Assembly (NCBI GenBank): GCA_016206485.1
Contig: JACQRL010000429.1
Location: forward strand, 1 to 35,561
From: Planctomycetota bacterium
Lineage (GTDB): Bacteria; Planctomycetota; MHYJ01; JACQRL01; SBBU01
Direction of reading: 5' to 3'
Length of the DNA: 35,561 nucleotides
Position 1 is the first letter of the stretch. Each line of letters begins with the position of its first letter. The notes below the pieces were generated by a model, which saw nothing but the letters and a program-made list of their open reading frames with translations, was not told the DNA's origin and did not search any database. Positions 18,818-27,478 of this stretch are shown in pieces. A program made the translations under genes and the position numbers.

Positions 18818-19317
18818 TTATGACACCTCAAACAATCGTTGCTGACATTATATTGCTTGTGACATTCCATACATTTGTCCATGCTTAAATGTCCAATTTG
18901 TGATGAAGTTACGGGATTTGTCCTTCCCTTCATGTCTCCATGACATTCACTGCAATCCATTTTCGCCATCACGATGTGCACTCTATGCGAGAAATATACG
19001 TGCCCCGGAAGTCGATTTACCTGGATCCAAGGGATCTCCTCTCCTCGCTGTGCGTATTCCCTGATCTTTGGCTCATCTTTATTAGATCCTTGCGGGTCAG
19101 AATGGCATAAAAGGCATTGTTTAAGGTTGGGAATAGTGGCATGTATTCCTTTTTCCACCTGTTTGTGGCAATCTACGCAATTCATCCCTTCTTCAATATG
19201 CCGTTTGTGATTAAATTGTATTGGTTGGGTTGTAGAATCTTTGCTGCCTATCAGACTAACAGCGCAGATAACGCCTCCTGCAACGATCACAAACAGGATA
19301 AAATACCAAGATCTCAT
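18814..19317 (-). CDS. Pentaheme cytochrome c subunit (QrcA/ActA-like). Start revised to 19317
   Basis: Five CXXCH motifs and N-terminal membrane anchor MRSWYFILFVIVAGGVICAVSLIG. HKRHIEEGMNCVDCHKQVEKG and LPGHVYFSHRVHI resemble Qrc/ACIII cytochrome subunits. Confidence 0.82.
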   Translation of the reverse strand: MRSWYFILFVIVAGGVICAVSLIGSKDSTTQPIQFNHKRHIEEGMNCVDCHKQVEKGIHATIPNLKQCLLCHSDPQGSNKDEPKIREYAQRGEEIPWIQVNRLPGHVYFSHRVHIVMAKMDCSECHGDMKGRTNPVTSSQIGHLSMDKCMECHKQYNVSNDCLRCHK

Positions 19318-19424
19318 CTCTCTATTTCCTTTGTACCTGCCGGATCTGTTAAATTGGTTCTCATATGAAGATGGTAGATACAAAAAATATACCATTGCTC
19401 ACAGCAGAACGTTATTTGTTTGCA

Positions 19425-19439
19425 AGTTGCAATGCAACT
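19425..19439. promoter_or_regulatory. Candidate operator: inverted repeat AGTTGCA-A-TGCAACT upstream of the Qrc-like operon
   Basis: Perfect 7-bp inverted repeat about 108-122 bp upstream of the likely first start codon (19317). Confidence 0.35.
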
Positions 19440-19537
19440 GCATTCAAGGTATTTTCATATCTTAAAAAAGTGGGGAATATAACATAGTAAGTGTGGGTCT
19501 TAAAGAACAGTACTTAGAACCTTGTCGTTATATTATC

Positions 19538-20908
19538 TTAGCTTTTTGGTGGAGGGAAGATCGAGTATTTTTTCATAAGTCTTTGTAGTGTTGTTCTGTG
19601 TATGCACAATGCGGCTGCTGTGTGAGTGACATTCCAGTCATATTTACAGAGTGTTTCAGTTAAGTAGTTACGTTCGATCCCTGCAATCACATTACTTCGT
19701 GATTGAGATTTTCTTTTTGTGTTAAGGAACTTTCCAAGGATGCCCGTTTCTGAAATATTGGTCTCTGTAATCAGGTTCCCGTTGGTACTCTCGAAAACCT
19801 TTTTTATAACCTTCTGAAATTCGGTTATATTTCCCGGCCAGGAGTATTCGATTAACATCTCCATTGCAGTATCCGTAAATCCAACGACCTTACGATTATT
19901 CTCTAAACATAATGTGTCAAGAAACGAGGTGGCAAGTTGCGGTATATCTTCATTTCGCTCACGCAAAGGGGGAACACGTATTTCAATCGTCGATAGCTGA
20001 TAGTAGAGATTGTCTTTGAAATGCCCTCGTTTTATCTCTTCTCTAAGGTTCTTACGGGTTGATGCGATTACTCGGACGTTAATTGGATTTGCATGCATCC
20101 CTCCAATTCTGTGGCACACATTATTCTCTAGGCTGTAAAGCAGTCTTGCTTGCGTTGAGAAGGGGACATCGCTTACTTCGTCCATCAGAAGTATTCCCAT
20201 GTCGGCCTGTTCCATGAGCCCTGTTTTTGTGATGAGAGCATTTGTATCATCTCCTCCTTCATATCCAAATAATTCAGGCTCAAAGAGCGCAGAAGGCAGC
20301 GCAGTGCAATCAGCGATAATAAATTTCTCATCCGCGCGTTTTGACAGTTTGTGTATAGCTTTTGCTGCAAGTTTTTTGCCAGTGCCGGTTTCTCCTGTTA
20401 TTAACACATGCCCTTCCAGATGTGCAGCTCTCCGAATGTCAGCCAATAGAAGTCGTAATGATTTTGATGTTCCAATAATTTCAGGGAAAGTTGACAGGTA
20501 GCTGTTGCAGCGAAATATTTCGGCGTGATCCTTTGCCCGGGCTGCTTCAAGAACTTGCCTCACGACTTTAATAAGTTGATCACTGGTAAATGGTTTGAGA
20601 AGATACTCCACGACTCCATTTTTAAATGCTTCTACTGCAGATTCAACGGTTGGATAAGCTGTGATTATTATTATTGGTATTTCAGGTGCGATCTTTTTTG
20701 CTGTTTCAACTACTTGTAATCCTCCACCATCCGGCATCCGCAAATCTGTAATTATGAGACTTACAAATTCCTGCTGCAAAATCTTTTCAACCATTGCAGG
20801 AGAAGAAGCTTCTAGTGTGGTATATCCGTTGATTTTTAGGGCATAGGAACAACTTTCCCTCATATCTGTGTCATCTTCGACTATAAAAACTTGTTCTTGT
20901 CCGCTCAT
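19538..20908 (-). CDS. NtrC-like response regulator lacking GAFTGA
   Basis: Receiver domain, AAA+ domain (GETGTGKK, ILLMDEVSDVP, NVRVIASTRKNL) and Fis-type HTH. The GAFTGA region reads GYEGGDDTNALITKTG. Confidence 0.9.
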   Translation of the reverse strand: MSGQEQVFIVEDDTDMRESCSYALKINGYTTLEASSPAMVEKILQQEFVSLIITDLRMPDGGGLQVVETAKKIAPEIPIIIITAYPTVESAVEAFKNGVVEYLLKPFTSDQLIKVVRQVLEAARAKDHAEIFRCNSYLSTFPEIIGTSKSLRLLLADIRRAAHLEGHVLITGETGTGKKLAAKAIHKLSKRADEKFIIADCTALPSALFEPELFGYEGGDDTNALITKTGLMEQADMGILLMDEVSDVPFSTQARLLYSLENNVCHRIGGMHANPINVRVIASTRKNLREEIKRGHFKDNLYYQLSTIEIRVPPLRERNEDIPQLATSFLDTLCLENNRKVVGFTDTAMEMLIEYSWPGNITEFQKVIKKVFESTNGNLITETNISETGILGKFLNTKRKSQSRSNVIAGIERNYLTETLCKYDWNVTHTAAALCIHRTTLQRLMKKYSIFPPPKS

Positions 20909-22347
20909 GAACTCTTCATTTCAGTAACTTGAATTGGGATGTTGATCGTAACAGTAGTCCCAATGTTTGGTTTACTTTCTATCGTGATATGTCCGCCATG
21001 TTTGTTTATTATTGAGTCAGAAATTGCGAGACCCAACCCTGTCCCAGTGCCTGCTTTCTTTGTTGTAAAAAATGGTTCTTTTGCATGTTTTGCGACTTCT
21101 TCACTCATACCAAGCCCATCATCCTGAATTTGCACAGATAAAAGACCTTGATCTGATACAAAAGCACGAATTACAATATTCCCTCCCTTCTTACTGGCGT
21201 CTATAGCGTTAGTTAACAAATTAAAAATAACCTGCTGAATTCCTTGTACTTCACCATATATTGGAGGGAGATTATGCGTATTTTTGATATTATTTTCGAT
21301 TGTACAACCTGAAAGTTGAATACGGTCAGAGAGAAGATCTATTGTTTCATCAACGATAAAATTAAGATCAATTAATTCATATTGTTGAGAAACAGATGTG
21401 TGTGAAGAATAACATGCAAATTGAAGCAACTTACTCACTGCTAAGATTGCTCTTCTTGACGCCTTATTCAATCTATCTATTTCTTTTGCTGTATCTGGAT
21501 TTAATTCACCAGATTTAAGTCTTTTCAGCAGGAAATCACTATTCATTGCTATAATACCCAGAGGGTTGTTGATCTCATGCGATATGATTGCGCTGATTTC
21601 ACCAAGGTATGCCATTTTTTTGGTAGAATTGAGTTGCTTGGTCCGCTCTGCAAGTTGAGTCGCTACTTCCTGAAACCTGCTAGTAATTGTCATCGCTTCC
21701 TTTGTAATGTTATTCTGCCTGTTGTTCAAAAATGACTCAGTGGGAAGCGTATTTCTACTGATCATTTCGGCTAACAATTCAATTGGGCGACTAATATATA
21801 TAGCGAATACAAATATAAAAATAAGCCCCACTATATTTATGCACACTACATAGAATATTATCTGATTTATTGTCCTTGATACCGGATATAAACTTAGACC
21901 AAGTCGTGAAGTAATTCCGGATCTCGTTATCTGATAATCATAAATGAAATCTTTGTCAGTCGTTTTTATCTTTTGCATGAAAATATCCCCAGTTAATAGT
22001 TTATTCGGCTGCTTACTTGACAGGTCAGAAGGGATTCCTTCTTTAAAAGTACTCCAAATAGTGTCCCCGAATTTATTGGAAATTATTATATAGCGGACCT
22101 CAGGAAAAGAGCTTTGTCGTTGTTTGAAGTGACCATCTATTGAAGCTATATCATCATAGTATGCCAGTGGAATAAACTCTGTAGACAGTAATTGGATCAT
22201 CTGAGTCCCTCTATCCTTGTAGGTTTTGTAAAGTATTCCGGATAAAAGGTAGTTTAATGATGTGATAATAACAATGCTTAGCAACACAAACAGGCCAGTG
22301 AAATAAACCAGGATTTTAGTTCTGAGATTTGTTGTAGAGCTTTTCAC
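20905..22347 (-). CDS. Membrane sensor histidine kinase
   Basis: Two TM segments, H-box ISHEINNPLGIIAMNSDFLLKRL, N-box NLLTNAIDASKKGG, G-boxes DDGLGM and GTGTGLGLAIS. 4-bp overlaps with both neighbours. Confidence 0.93.
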   Translation of the reverse strand: MKSSTTNLRTKILVYFTGLFVLLSIVIITSLNYLLSGILYKTYKDRGTQMIQLLSTEFIPLAYYDDIASIDGHFKQRQSSFPEVRYIIISNKFGDTIWSTFKEGIPSDLSSKQPNKLLTGDIFMQKIKTTDKDFIYDYQITRSGITSRLGLSLYPVSRTINQIIFYVVCINIVGLIFIFVFAIYISRPIELLAEMISRNTLPTESFLNNRQNNITKEAMTITSRFQEVATQLAERTKQLNSTKKMAYLGEISAIISHEINNPLGIIAMNSDFLLKRLKSGELNPDTAKEIDRLNKASRRAILAVSKLLQFACYSSHTSVSQQYELIDLNFIVDETIDLLSDRIQLSGCTIENNIKNTHNLPPIYGEVQGIQQVIFNLLTNAIDASKKGGNIVIRAFVSDQGLLSVQIQDDGLGMSEEVAKHAKEPFFTTKKAGTGTGLGLAISDSIINKHGGHITIESKPNIGTTVTINIPIQVTEMKSS

Positions 22348-23279
22348 TTCTTTTCCTTGGTCAAGAAGTAATTACTTGTGGTTTTGTAGATGCGTGTGGC
22401 TTCATCATAAAGGTTGGAAGTAGGTAGATCGAATTGCTTTATTCCTGCTTTTTTCATTGTTTCAATGCCTTCCACAGAATTTTTCATCTCAATAAGTATT
22501 TTTGTAAGAGAATCCTTTAGTTTTGTATCAATTGTGTGTGGCACAACGACAGGGTTGAATCCAAGTGCAGGAGATCTGTGAATAATGTTAATTTTGTCTT
22601 CCAGTGATTTATTTGAGCGAATCGCAAGGTCAAGAGCGTGGTTATGAACTGCTGCTCCATCTGAGGATCCGCTAATTACTGCGTTTATACTATTGGTATG
22701 TGAATAGGTAAATGTAATTTGTGAAAAAAAAGAGTCAGGGTTCAACTTCGAATCCAGTAACAGAAAAATGGGGTAGTAATAACCGCTTAGTGAGTTAAGA
22801 TCGGTGTATGCAAAAGATTTTCCCTGTAGATCTTGAATAGACTTGATTCCGCTTTTTGCAGAGACAATAATCAGGGATTGATAGACTGGTTTTTCAGTAT
22901 AAATGGAGACAGCAATAACATCAATATCAACCCCACATTCCTTTGCACTGAGATAGGTTCCAGTACATACAAATGCTGCATGCGCCCTGCGCTGACGGAG
23001 TAATTCGTTTATTTCACTGTATGTCTTACGCTGCAATAGGCGCACTGGACGATTGAGATGTTCGCTTATATAGTTTGCGATAGCTTCAAAGCTTTCGATT
23101 GTTTTATTTGGTGACAAAATTGGCGCAATAGCTATTTGAATATACTCTTGTTGATCCTGAGTCTGCAAAAGTTTATCTGAATTTAGATCTACATATAAAA
23201 AATCATCGGTTGAATTGAAGATCAAAACACAAACTATTACAATGCTAATTCCTATTGAGATAAAAACTAATTTTCTCAC
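22344..23279 (-). CDS. PhnD-like periplasmic substrate-binding (sensor) protein
   Basis: IQIAIAPILSPNKTIESFEAIANYISEHLNRPVRL..., AAFVCTGTYL and IQDLQGKSFAYTDLNSLSGYYYP are typical of the phosphate/phosphonate-binding family. N-terminal TM/signal. No permease or ATPase nearby. Confidence 0.85.
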   Translation of the reverse strand: MRKLVFISIGISIVIVCVLIFNSTDDFLYVDLNSDKLLQTQDQQEYIQIAIAPILSPNKTIESFEAIANYISEHLNRPVRLLQRKTYSEINELLRQRRAHAAFVCTGTYLSAKECGVDIDVIAVSIYTEKPVYQSLIIVSAKSGIKSIQDLQGKSFAYTDLNSLSGYYYPIFLLLDSKLNPDSFFSQITFTYSHTNSINAVISGSSDGAAVHNHALDLAIRSNKSLEDKINIIHRSPALGFNPVVVPHTIDTKLKDSLTKILIEMKNSVEGIETMKKAGIKQFDLPTSNLYDEATRIYKTTSNYFLTKEKK

Positions 23280-23841
23280 GTTAAATTTTCATTTTTCAAT
23301 GTATGTTACAGCATAACCGTCCTCAATACTAGAAGAATCATCATTATATCCAGACTTCCCTTTTGAGTGACGTTTCGCGATTTTCTCCATAGATTTCACG
23401 GATTAAGGAATTTTATGCCGCAGATAATGTCGTTTTCAATATTATGCTTATTTGGAAACGGAAATATCAAAGATCAGAAGACAAAAATCAAGCTCAAACT
23501 AGCTATGCGCATGTTCTCGTTTCAAATTTGTAATGTTCGGCATTTGTGATTTAGCTGATATTTGTCCTCATGTCATTTCTATTTTCATTCGGTGAATTTC
23601 AATTGGAATTATAGTGTAGTCAGGGATTTACATTAATTTCACGAAAGAGCGCATAATTTGAAATGATTTAATTGTGCAATAAAGCGATTGTAATTTACTA
23701 AACTGCTGTATTATTGCAGCAGCATGCTAAGTTGCTTGTGCATTTTCTCTTATTGGTGTAGGTGAAATTTCAACTCTGTTTTTTTTGATCCAAAATTATA
23801 TTCTCAATTTGGTGTTTTGTAACTGTGTTGTGTTATGAATG

Positions 23842-23857
23842 TGGTACGCAAATTGCC
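23842..23857 (+). promoter_or_regulatory. Sigma-54 (-24/-12) promoter upstream of the first MtrA-like gene
   Basis: TGGTACGCAAATTGCC: GG-N10-GC spacing with TTGC at -12, about 95 bp upstream of the ATG at 23951. Confidence 0.72.
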
Positions 23858-23881
23858 CAAACAGCATTGGATGAGATTATG

Positions 23882-23913
23882 ACAGTGATGTGATGGCAAA
23901 AACACATCACTGT
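23882..23913 (+). promoter_or_regulatory. 5'-leader hairpin between the predicted sigma-54 start site and the RBS of the first MtrA-like gene
   Basis: ACAGTGATGTG-ATGGCAAAAA-CACATCACTGT: perfect 11-bp stem, 10-nt loop. Confidence 0.6.
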
Positions 23914-23950
23914 GTTTCGGCAAAAAAATAATTTCTAAGGAGGTTGCTGT

Positions 23951-24742
23951 ATGGGCAGGAAATCTACAGTCTGGTTCTTCATGAGTTTACTCCCAATTTT
24001 AGTTTGTTTGGGTATTGCAATCGCATTTGTTTCCTGCAATACTCCAACTGATAAGGAAGGAGCTTACTCTGTTTTAGGACTGATCCCCGGCGCGGAAAAT
24101 GTAGGCAGTAGCAAATGCGCTAATTGTCATGAAAAACAATTTTCTGAGCATAAGTACACCCTGCATGGAAGGATTTTTGAAACATCAAAAAGCCCGGTTG
24201 CAGCGGAAGGTTGCGAGTCATGTCATGGTCCAGGAAGTTTGCACGTAATGTCTGAAGGAGATAAAACAAAGATATTAAAAGGTGATTGGAGAGCTTGCTA
24301 TCAGTGTCATTCTGATAAAAAAGCGGAATTTTCACTCCAGTACCACCATCCTGTTCCTGAGGGAAGAGTAGGATGTAATTCTTGTCACGGTAGTTTACAT
24401 TCTCCTGCTGAAGTCACCAGAGAGAACACAAAGGATAATAACACTTGTTTCAATTGTCATAAGGAAATGCGAGGTCCATGGGTTTTTGAACATGAAGCTG
24501 TACAGGAAGGTTGTAGCAACTGTCATAAAGTGCATGGTTCCATCAATAAGAAGTTGTTGACTGAACGTGACTTTACACTTTGTCTCAAATGTCATTATCA
24601 GTCTAAATATGCTGCTGAAGGTCATTACTCTCACAGAAGGGCTATGAACGTCACAGTCTTGGGGGCAAAATATTCTCAGTGCCAAGGCTGTCACAAGGCG
24701 ATCCATGGCTCAAACTTCAGCAAAGAGTTCAGGACGGAATAA
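23951..24742 (+). CDS. Octaheme MtrA/DmsE-family cytochrome c, predicted lipoprotein
   Basis: Lipobox FVSC, eight CXXCH motifs, GCESCHGPGS and ...CHKAIHGSNF. Strong RBS TAAGGAGG. Followed by an MtrB-like barrel. Confidence 0.88.
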   Translation: MGRKSTVWFFMSLLPILVCLGIAIAFVSCNTPTDKEGAYSVLGLIPGAENVGSSKCANCHEKQFSEHKYTLHGRIFETSKSPVAAEGCESCHGPGSLHVMSEGDKTKILKGDWRACYQCHSDKKAEFSLQYHHPVPEGRVGCNSCHGSLHSPAEVTRENTKDNNTCFNCHKEMRGPWVFEHEAVQEGCSNCHKVHGSINKKLLTERDFTLCLKCHYQSKYAAEGHYSHRRAMNVTVLGAKYSQCQGCHKAIHGSNFSKEFRTE

Positions 24743-24775
24743 CAAATGTCATCGGACAGTTTAAGGAGGTTCAAA

Positions 24776-26968
24776 ATGAAATTTGAGAAAGTACTTGTTG
24801 TACTGTTAGCTTTATTTGTTGTCTCTGGTAAACTGATTGCAAGCGAAGAAAAAAAAGAAGCCAAATCTCCTGAACAAAAGAAACCAGAAGAGTCGAAAAA
24901 ATATACTACAACATTTGAATTCAAAGAGCAGTTTACAGGTGTTTCAGGTGATGATGATAAATTTCGGGAACTTGTTCAGATAAAAGACGGGTTTTTAGGA
25001 GGCATTAGCAGGTTCTCAATGGAAAAGGATCTTGATAACGATATGAAATTATCAATTAATGGGCGTGCGCTAGATGACAGCGATGTCGCGTTAAATCTGA
25101 AGGTGACCAAGGAAAATCTTGGGTCGGTAATGTTTAAAACAGATACGTTCAGGAGATATCACGACAGCACAGTGATCTGGTACCCATATGCACCTTATAA
25201 GTACGAATTAAACTCTGATGATTACAATTCGGACTACGGATTATTTTATGATAGGAGTCTGTTTGGTTTCGAAACAAGCCTTGAACTGCCGGATCTCCCA
25301 AAATTCGTTTTTGGTTTTGAGAAAGGAGGGAAGAAAGGCAATGGGACATATGCGGTAGGTGGAGAGGTGCTCGATGCGCCGGCAAACAACTGGCATGCCA
25401 TGATTCAACCGCTTTTTTATGAGGTTAACTATGATTCCTACAAATACTACTTTGGTATAAGTAAAACAGTGGGCGGTTTCGATGTCAACCTGAGACAGAC
25501 ATGGGAAAATTTCGAGGGGAACAGACAACACTTTGAAACAGGTATTAAGTCGACAGGAGCCACTTTTTATAAAAGAGAATTTGTAGCGCTATATGATAAC
25601 AATATCGCCACGACATCGCTTGATGTCACTAGAAAAATGACAGATGACATCAGACTTTATTTCAATTTTGCGTACACTACTGCAGAGAACCGCAATAGCT
25701 ATGATATTAATGCGAATAATGGAACGTCAGGCACTATAGCATTTGGTGAGCACAATCTCACATACAATGACAATGAGCACAGCGGTGATTCCAGTAATTA
25801 TGTATTTGAGGTCAGGCCGACTTGGTTTATCAATGAACAACTGTCTGCTTATTTTAGACTGAAGTACAAGAATGGAAAGTCTGACAGTAATTCAACGAGA
25901 AAAGAAGAGGGCAGGGATGATACAGCATCTGATAACAATCCTGCTACTTCAGAAGAGGTTTGGGTATTTAATTCTGACAGTAAAGAGAGGACATTGAGGG
26001 AATCAATAGGGATTACCTCGACCCATCTTCCAAAAACAAGAGTAAATCTCGATGTCGACCTGGAACAATCAGAGGTTGACTATGACCAACTTGCAGAAGT
26101 GACGGTAAATGCAAGCGCTGCCGGTGAATCAAGTACTGGGAAGGGCAACTGGCAGTGGGATGCGACAAATAAAAAGGATAAGATTTATACAACCATTGGC
26201 GTAAGATCAAATATTATTGATCAGGTAACCGGTAATTTAAAGTACAGGCGTCTGATGAATAAATCTGACCTGAGTGAGGATATTGATACAGCGACACTTA
26301 AAACAGGAGATCAGGAATACACTGCTCCTGCCGGGTATGAGTATCTATATTTTCCGGGGTTCATCGAGAAATTCACAAGGCCTACGGATGATTTTAGATT
26401 ATCGCTGAATGTAAAGGCATGCAATTATGCCGTGGTAAGACCACAATATGGATATCTAAAAACAAAATTCAAAGTTGAAGGCCAACAGGATGACATCGGG
26501 AAGATCGCTGATTACACAAGTAATTCATTTGGTTTAGGGCTTGATTTAACACTGGTAGAGCAGGTTTTTTTGAGTCTTAATTACACAAATACTGACAATG
26601 AAACTGATACGCTTGCTGATGGGGCAACAAATTCGGCAGGAAAAAACCCTTACACAGGCGCAAAATCAACTACTACATATTCAGGCGCAATTGAGGATTT
26701 TGATGGTTCATATCAGGTTGTTGATATCTACACTTCATATGCATTGCGTGAATCTATCCTGTTGAGACTCAATGGTAATTATGCGACAGGAGAAGGAAAT
26801 TTCGACACGACTTTTTGGTCATTAGGCGCTGGTGTTGATCACAAGATAAGTGATACTTGGACATTATCATCATCTTTGACTAGGTATGTTTACGATGAAG
26901 ATGATAATGCGAATATCAATAACTTTATCGCTAATACGATACTCGTGGGATTAGTGGGCAGATTCTAA
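24776..26968 (+). CDS. MtrB/PioB-family outer-membrane beta-barrel protein
   Basis: Signal peptide MKFEKVLVVLLALFVVSGKLIAS, many alternating amphipathic strands, C-terminal F (LVGLVGRF). Paired with MtrA-like cytochrome. ORF-track start 24746 revised to 24776 (RBS TTAAGGAGG). Confidence 0.85.
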   Translation: MKFEKVLVVLLALFVVSGKLIASEEKKEAKSPEQKKPEESKKYTTTFEFKEQFTGVSGDDDKFRELVQIKDGFLGGISRFSMEKDLDNDMKLSINGRALDDSDVALNLKVTKENLGSVMFKTDTFRRYHDSTVIWYPYAPYKYELNSDDYNSDYGLFYDRSLFGFETSLELPDLPKFVFGFEKGGKKGNGTYAVGGEVLDAPANNWHAMIQPLFYEVNYDSYKYYFGISKTVGGFDVNLRQTWENFEGNRQHFETGIKSTGATFYKREFVALYDNNIATTSLDVTRKMTDDIRLYFNFAYTTAENRNSYDINANNGTSGTIAFGEHNLTYNDNEHSGDSSNYVFEVRPTWFINEQLSAYFRLKYKNGKSDSNSTRKEEGRDDTASDNNPATSEEVWVFNSDSKERTLRESIGITSTHLPKTRVNLDVDLEQSEVDYDQLAEVTVNASAAGESSTGKGNWQWDATNKKDKIYTTIGVRSNIIDQVTGNLKYRRLMNKSDLSEDIDTATLKTGDQEYTAPAGYEYLYFPGFIEKFTRPTDDFRLSLNVKACNYAVVRPQYGYLKTKFKVEGQQDDIGKIADYTSNSFGLGLDLTLVEQVFLSLNYTNTDNETDTLADGATNSAGKNPYTGAKSTTTYSGAIEDFDGSYQVVDIYTSYALRESILLRLNGNYATGEGNFDTTFWSLGAGVDHKISDTWTLSSSLTRYVYDEDDNANINNFIANTILVGLVGRF

Positions 26969-27006
26969 CTAAATATAGAAGTGTGGTAAGAAGGCGGCAA
27001 ATTTAG

Positions 27007-27071
27007 AAATCTCATACAGCCTCCTTAAGCAAGAGGTCGTAAACCCTAGGTGTCAGCACCTAGGGTTTTTG
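27007..27071 (+). repeat. 65-bp 3' element, copy 1 (identical to 31051..31115)
   Basis: AAATCTCATACAGCCTCCTTAAGCAAGAGGTCGTAAACCCTAGGTGTCAGCACCTAGGGTTTTTG, base-for-base identical in both copies. Confidence 0.97.
27041..27070 (+). terminator. Rho-independent terminator
   Basis: AAACCCTAGGTG-TCAG-CACCTAGGGTTT TT: 12-bp perfect stem, 4-nt loop, T-run. Confidence 0.93.
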
Positions 27072-27357
27072 TCAAAAATCAAGATTTTGAGGTTGTTTTA
27101 ACCCGCTTTAAACTAGTAAACAGATGATAAAATATATAAACAAGCAGAGAGTTTTTTGTGTAAATACCCACAGTTTATAGAACTAGTAATTCCGCAATAT
27201 CTATAAATACCTGTTTTTGCTGGATAAACCGCTATAGAAAATTTGTACTATCCATATGTGAAATTTGCCCAAAGGTAGTGTGCGAAATCGCAACGCATAT
27301 ACTCATTGGTGTATATATCATACAATATTTGGTTAATTCGATGCTATATTGCTGCAG

Positions 27358-27373
27358 TGGTATGAAGTTTGCT
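27358..27373 (+). promoter_or_regulatory. Sigma-54 (-24/-12) promoter upstream of the second MtrA-like gene
   Basis: TGGTATGAAGTTTGCT: GG-N10-GC spacing with TTTGC at -12. Confidence 0.72.
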
Positions 27374-27478
27374 CCCATACTGAGTAGTGGTGTATACAGA
27401 TGAGATTTGTGAAAAAGGTAGAGAGATAACTATTTAATTAAAATTGCGATGCCTGTTTAAAACAGGCAAGGGGGCGTG

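Noticed and set aside
23367-23549. 60-aa plus-strand ORF in the 670-bp gap before the first MtrA-like gene
   Set aside because: No convincing RBS or recognisable motif. The gap is better read as a divergent regulatory region.
27241-27275. GTGAAATTTGCCCAAA as a further sigma-54 promoter, because it resembles the -12 region of the first promoter
   Set aside because: No GG dinucleotide at the required N10 spacing (TA instead). The match at 27358 fits better.
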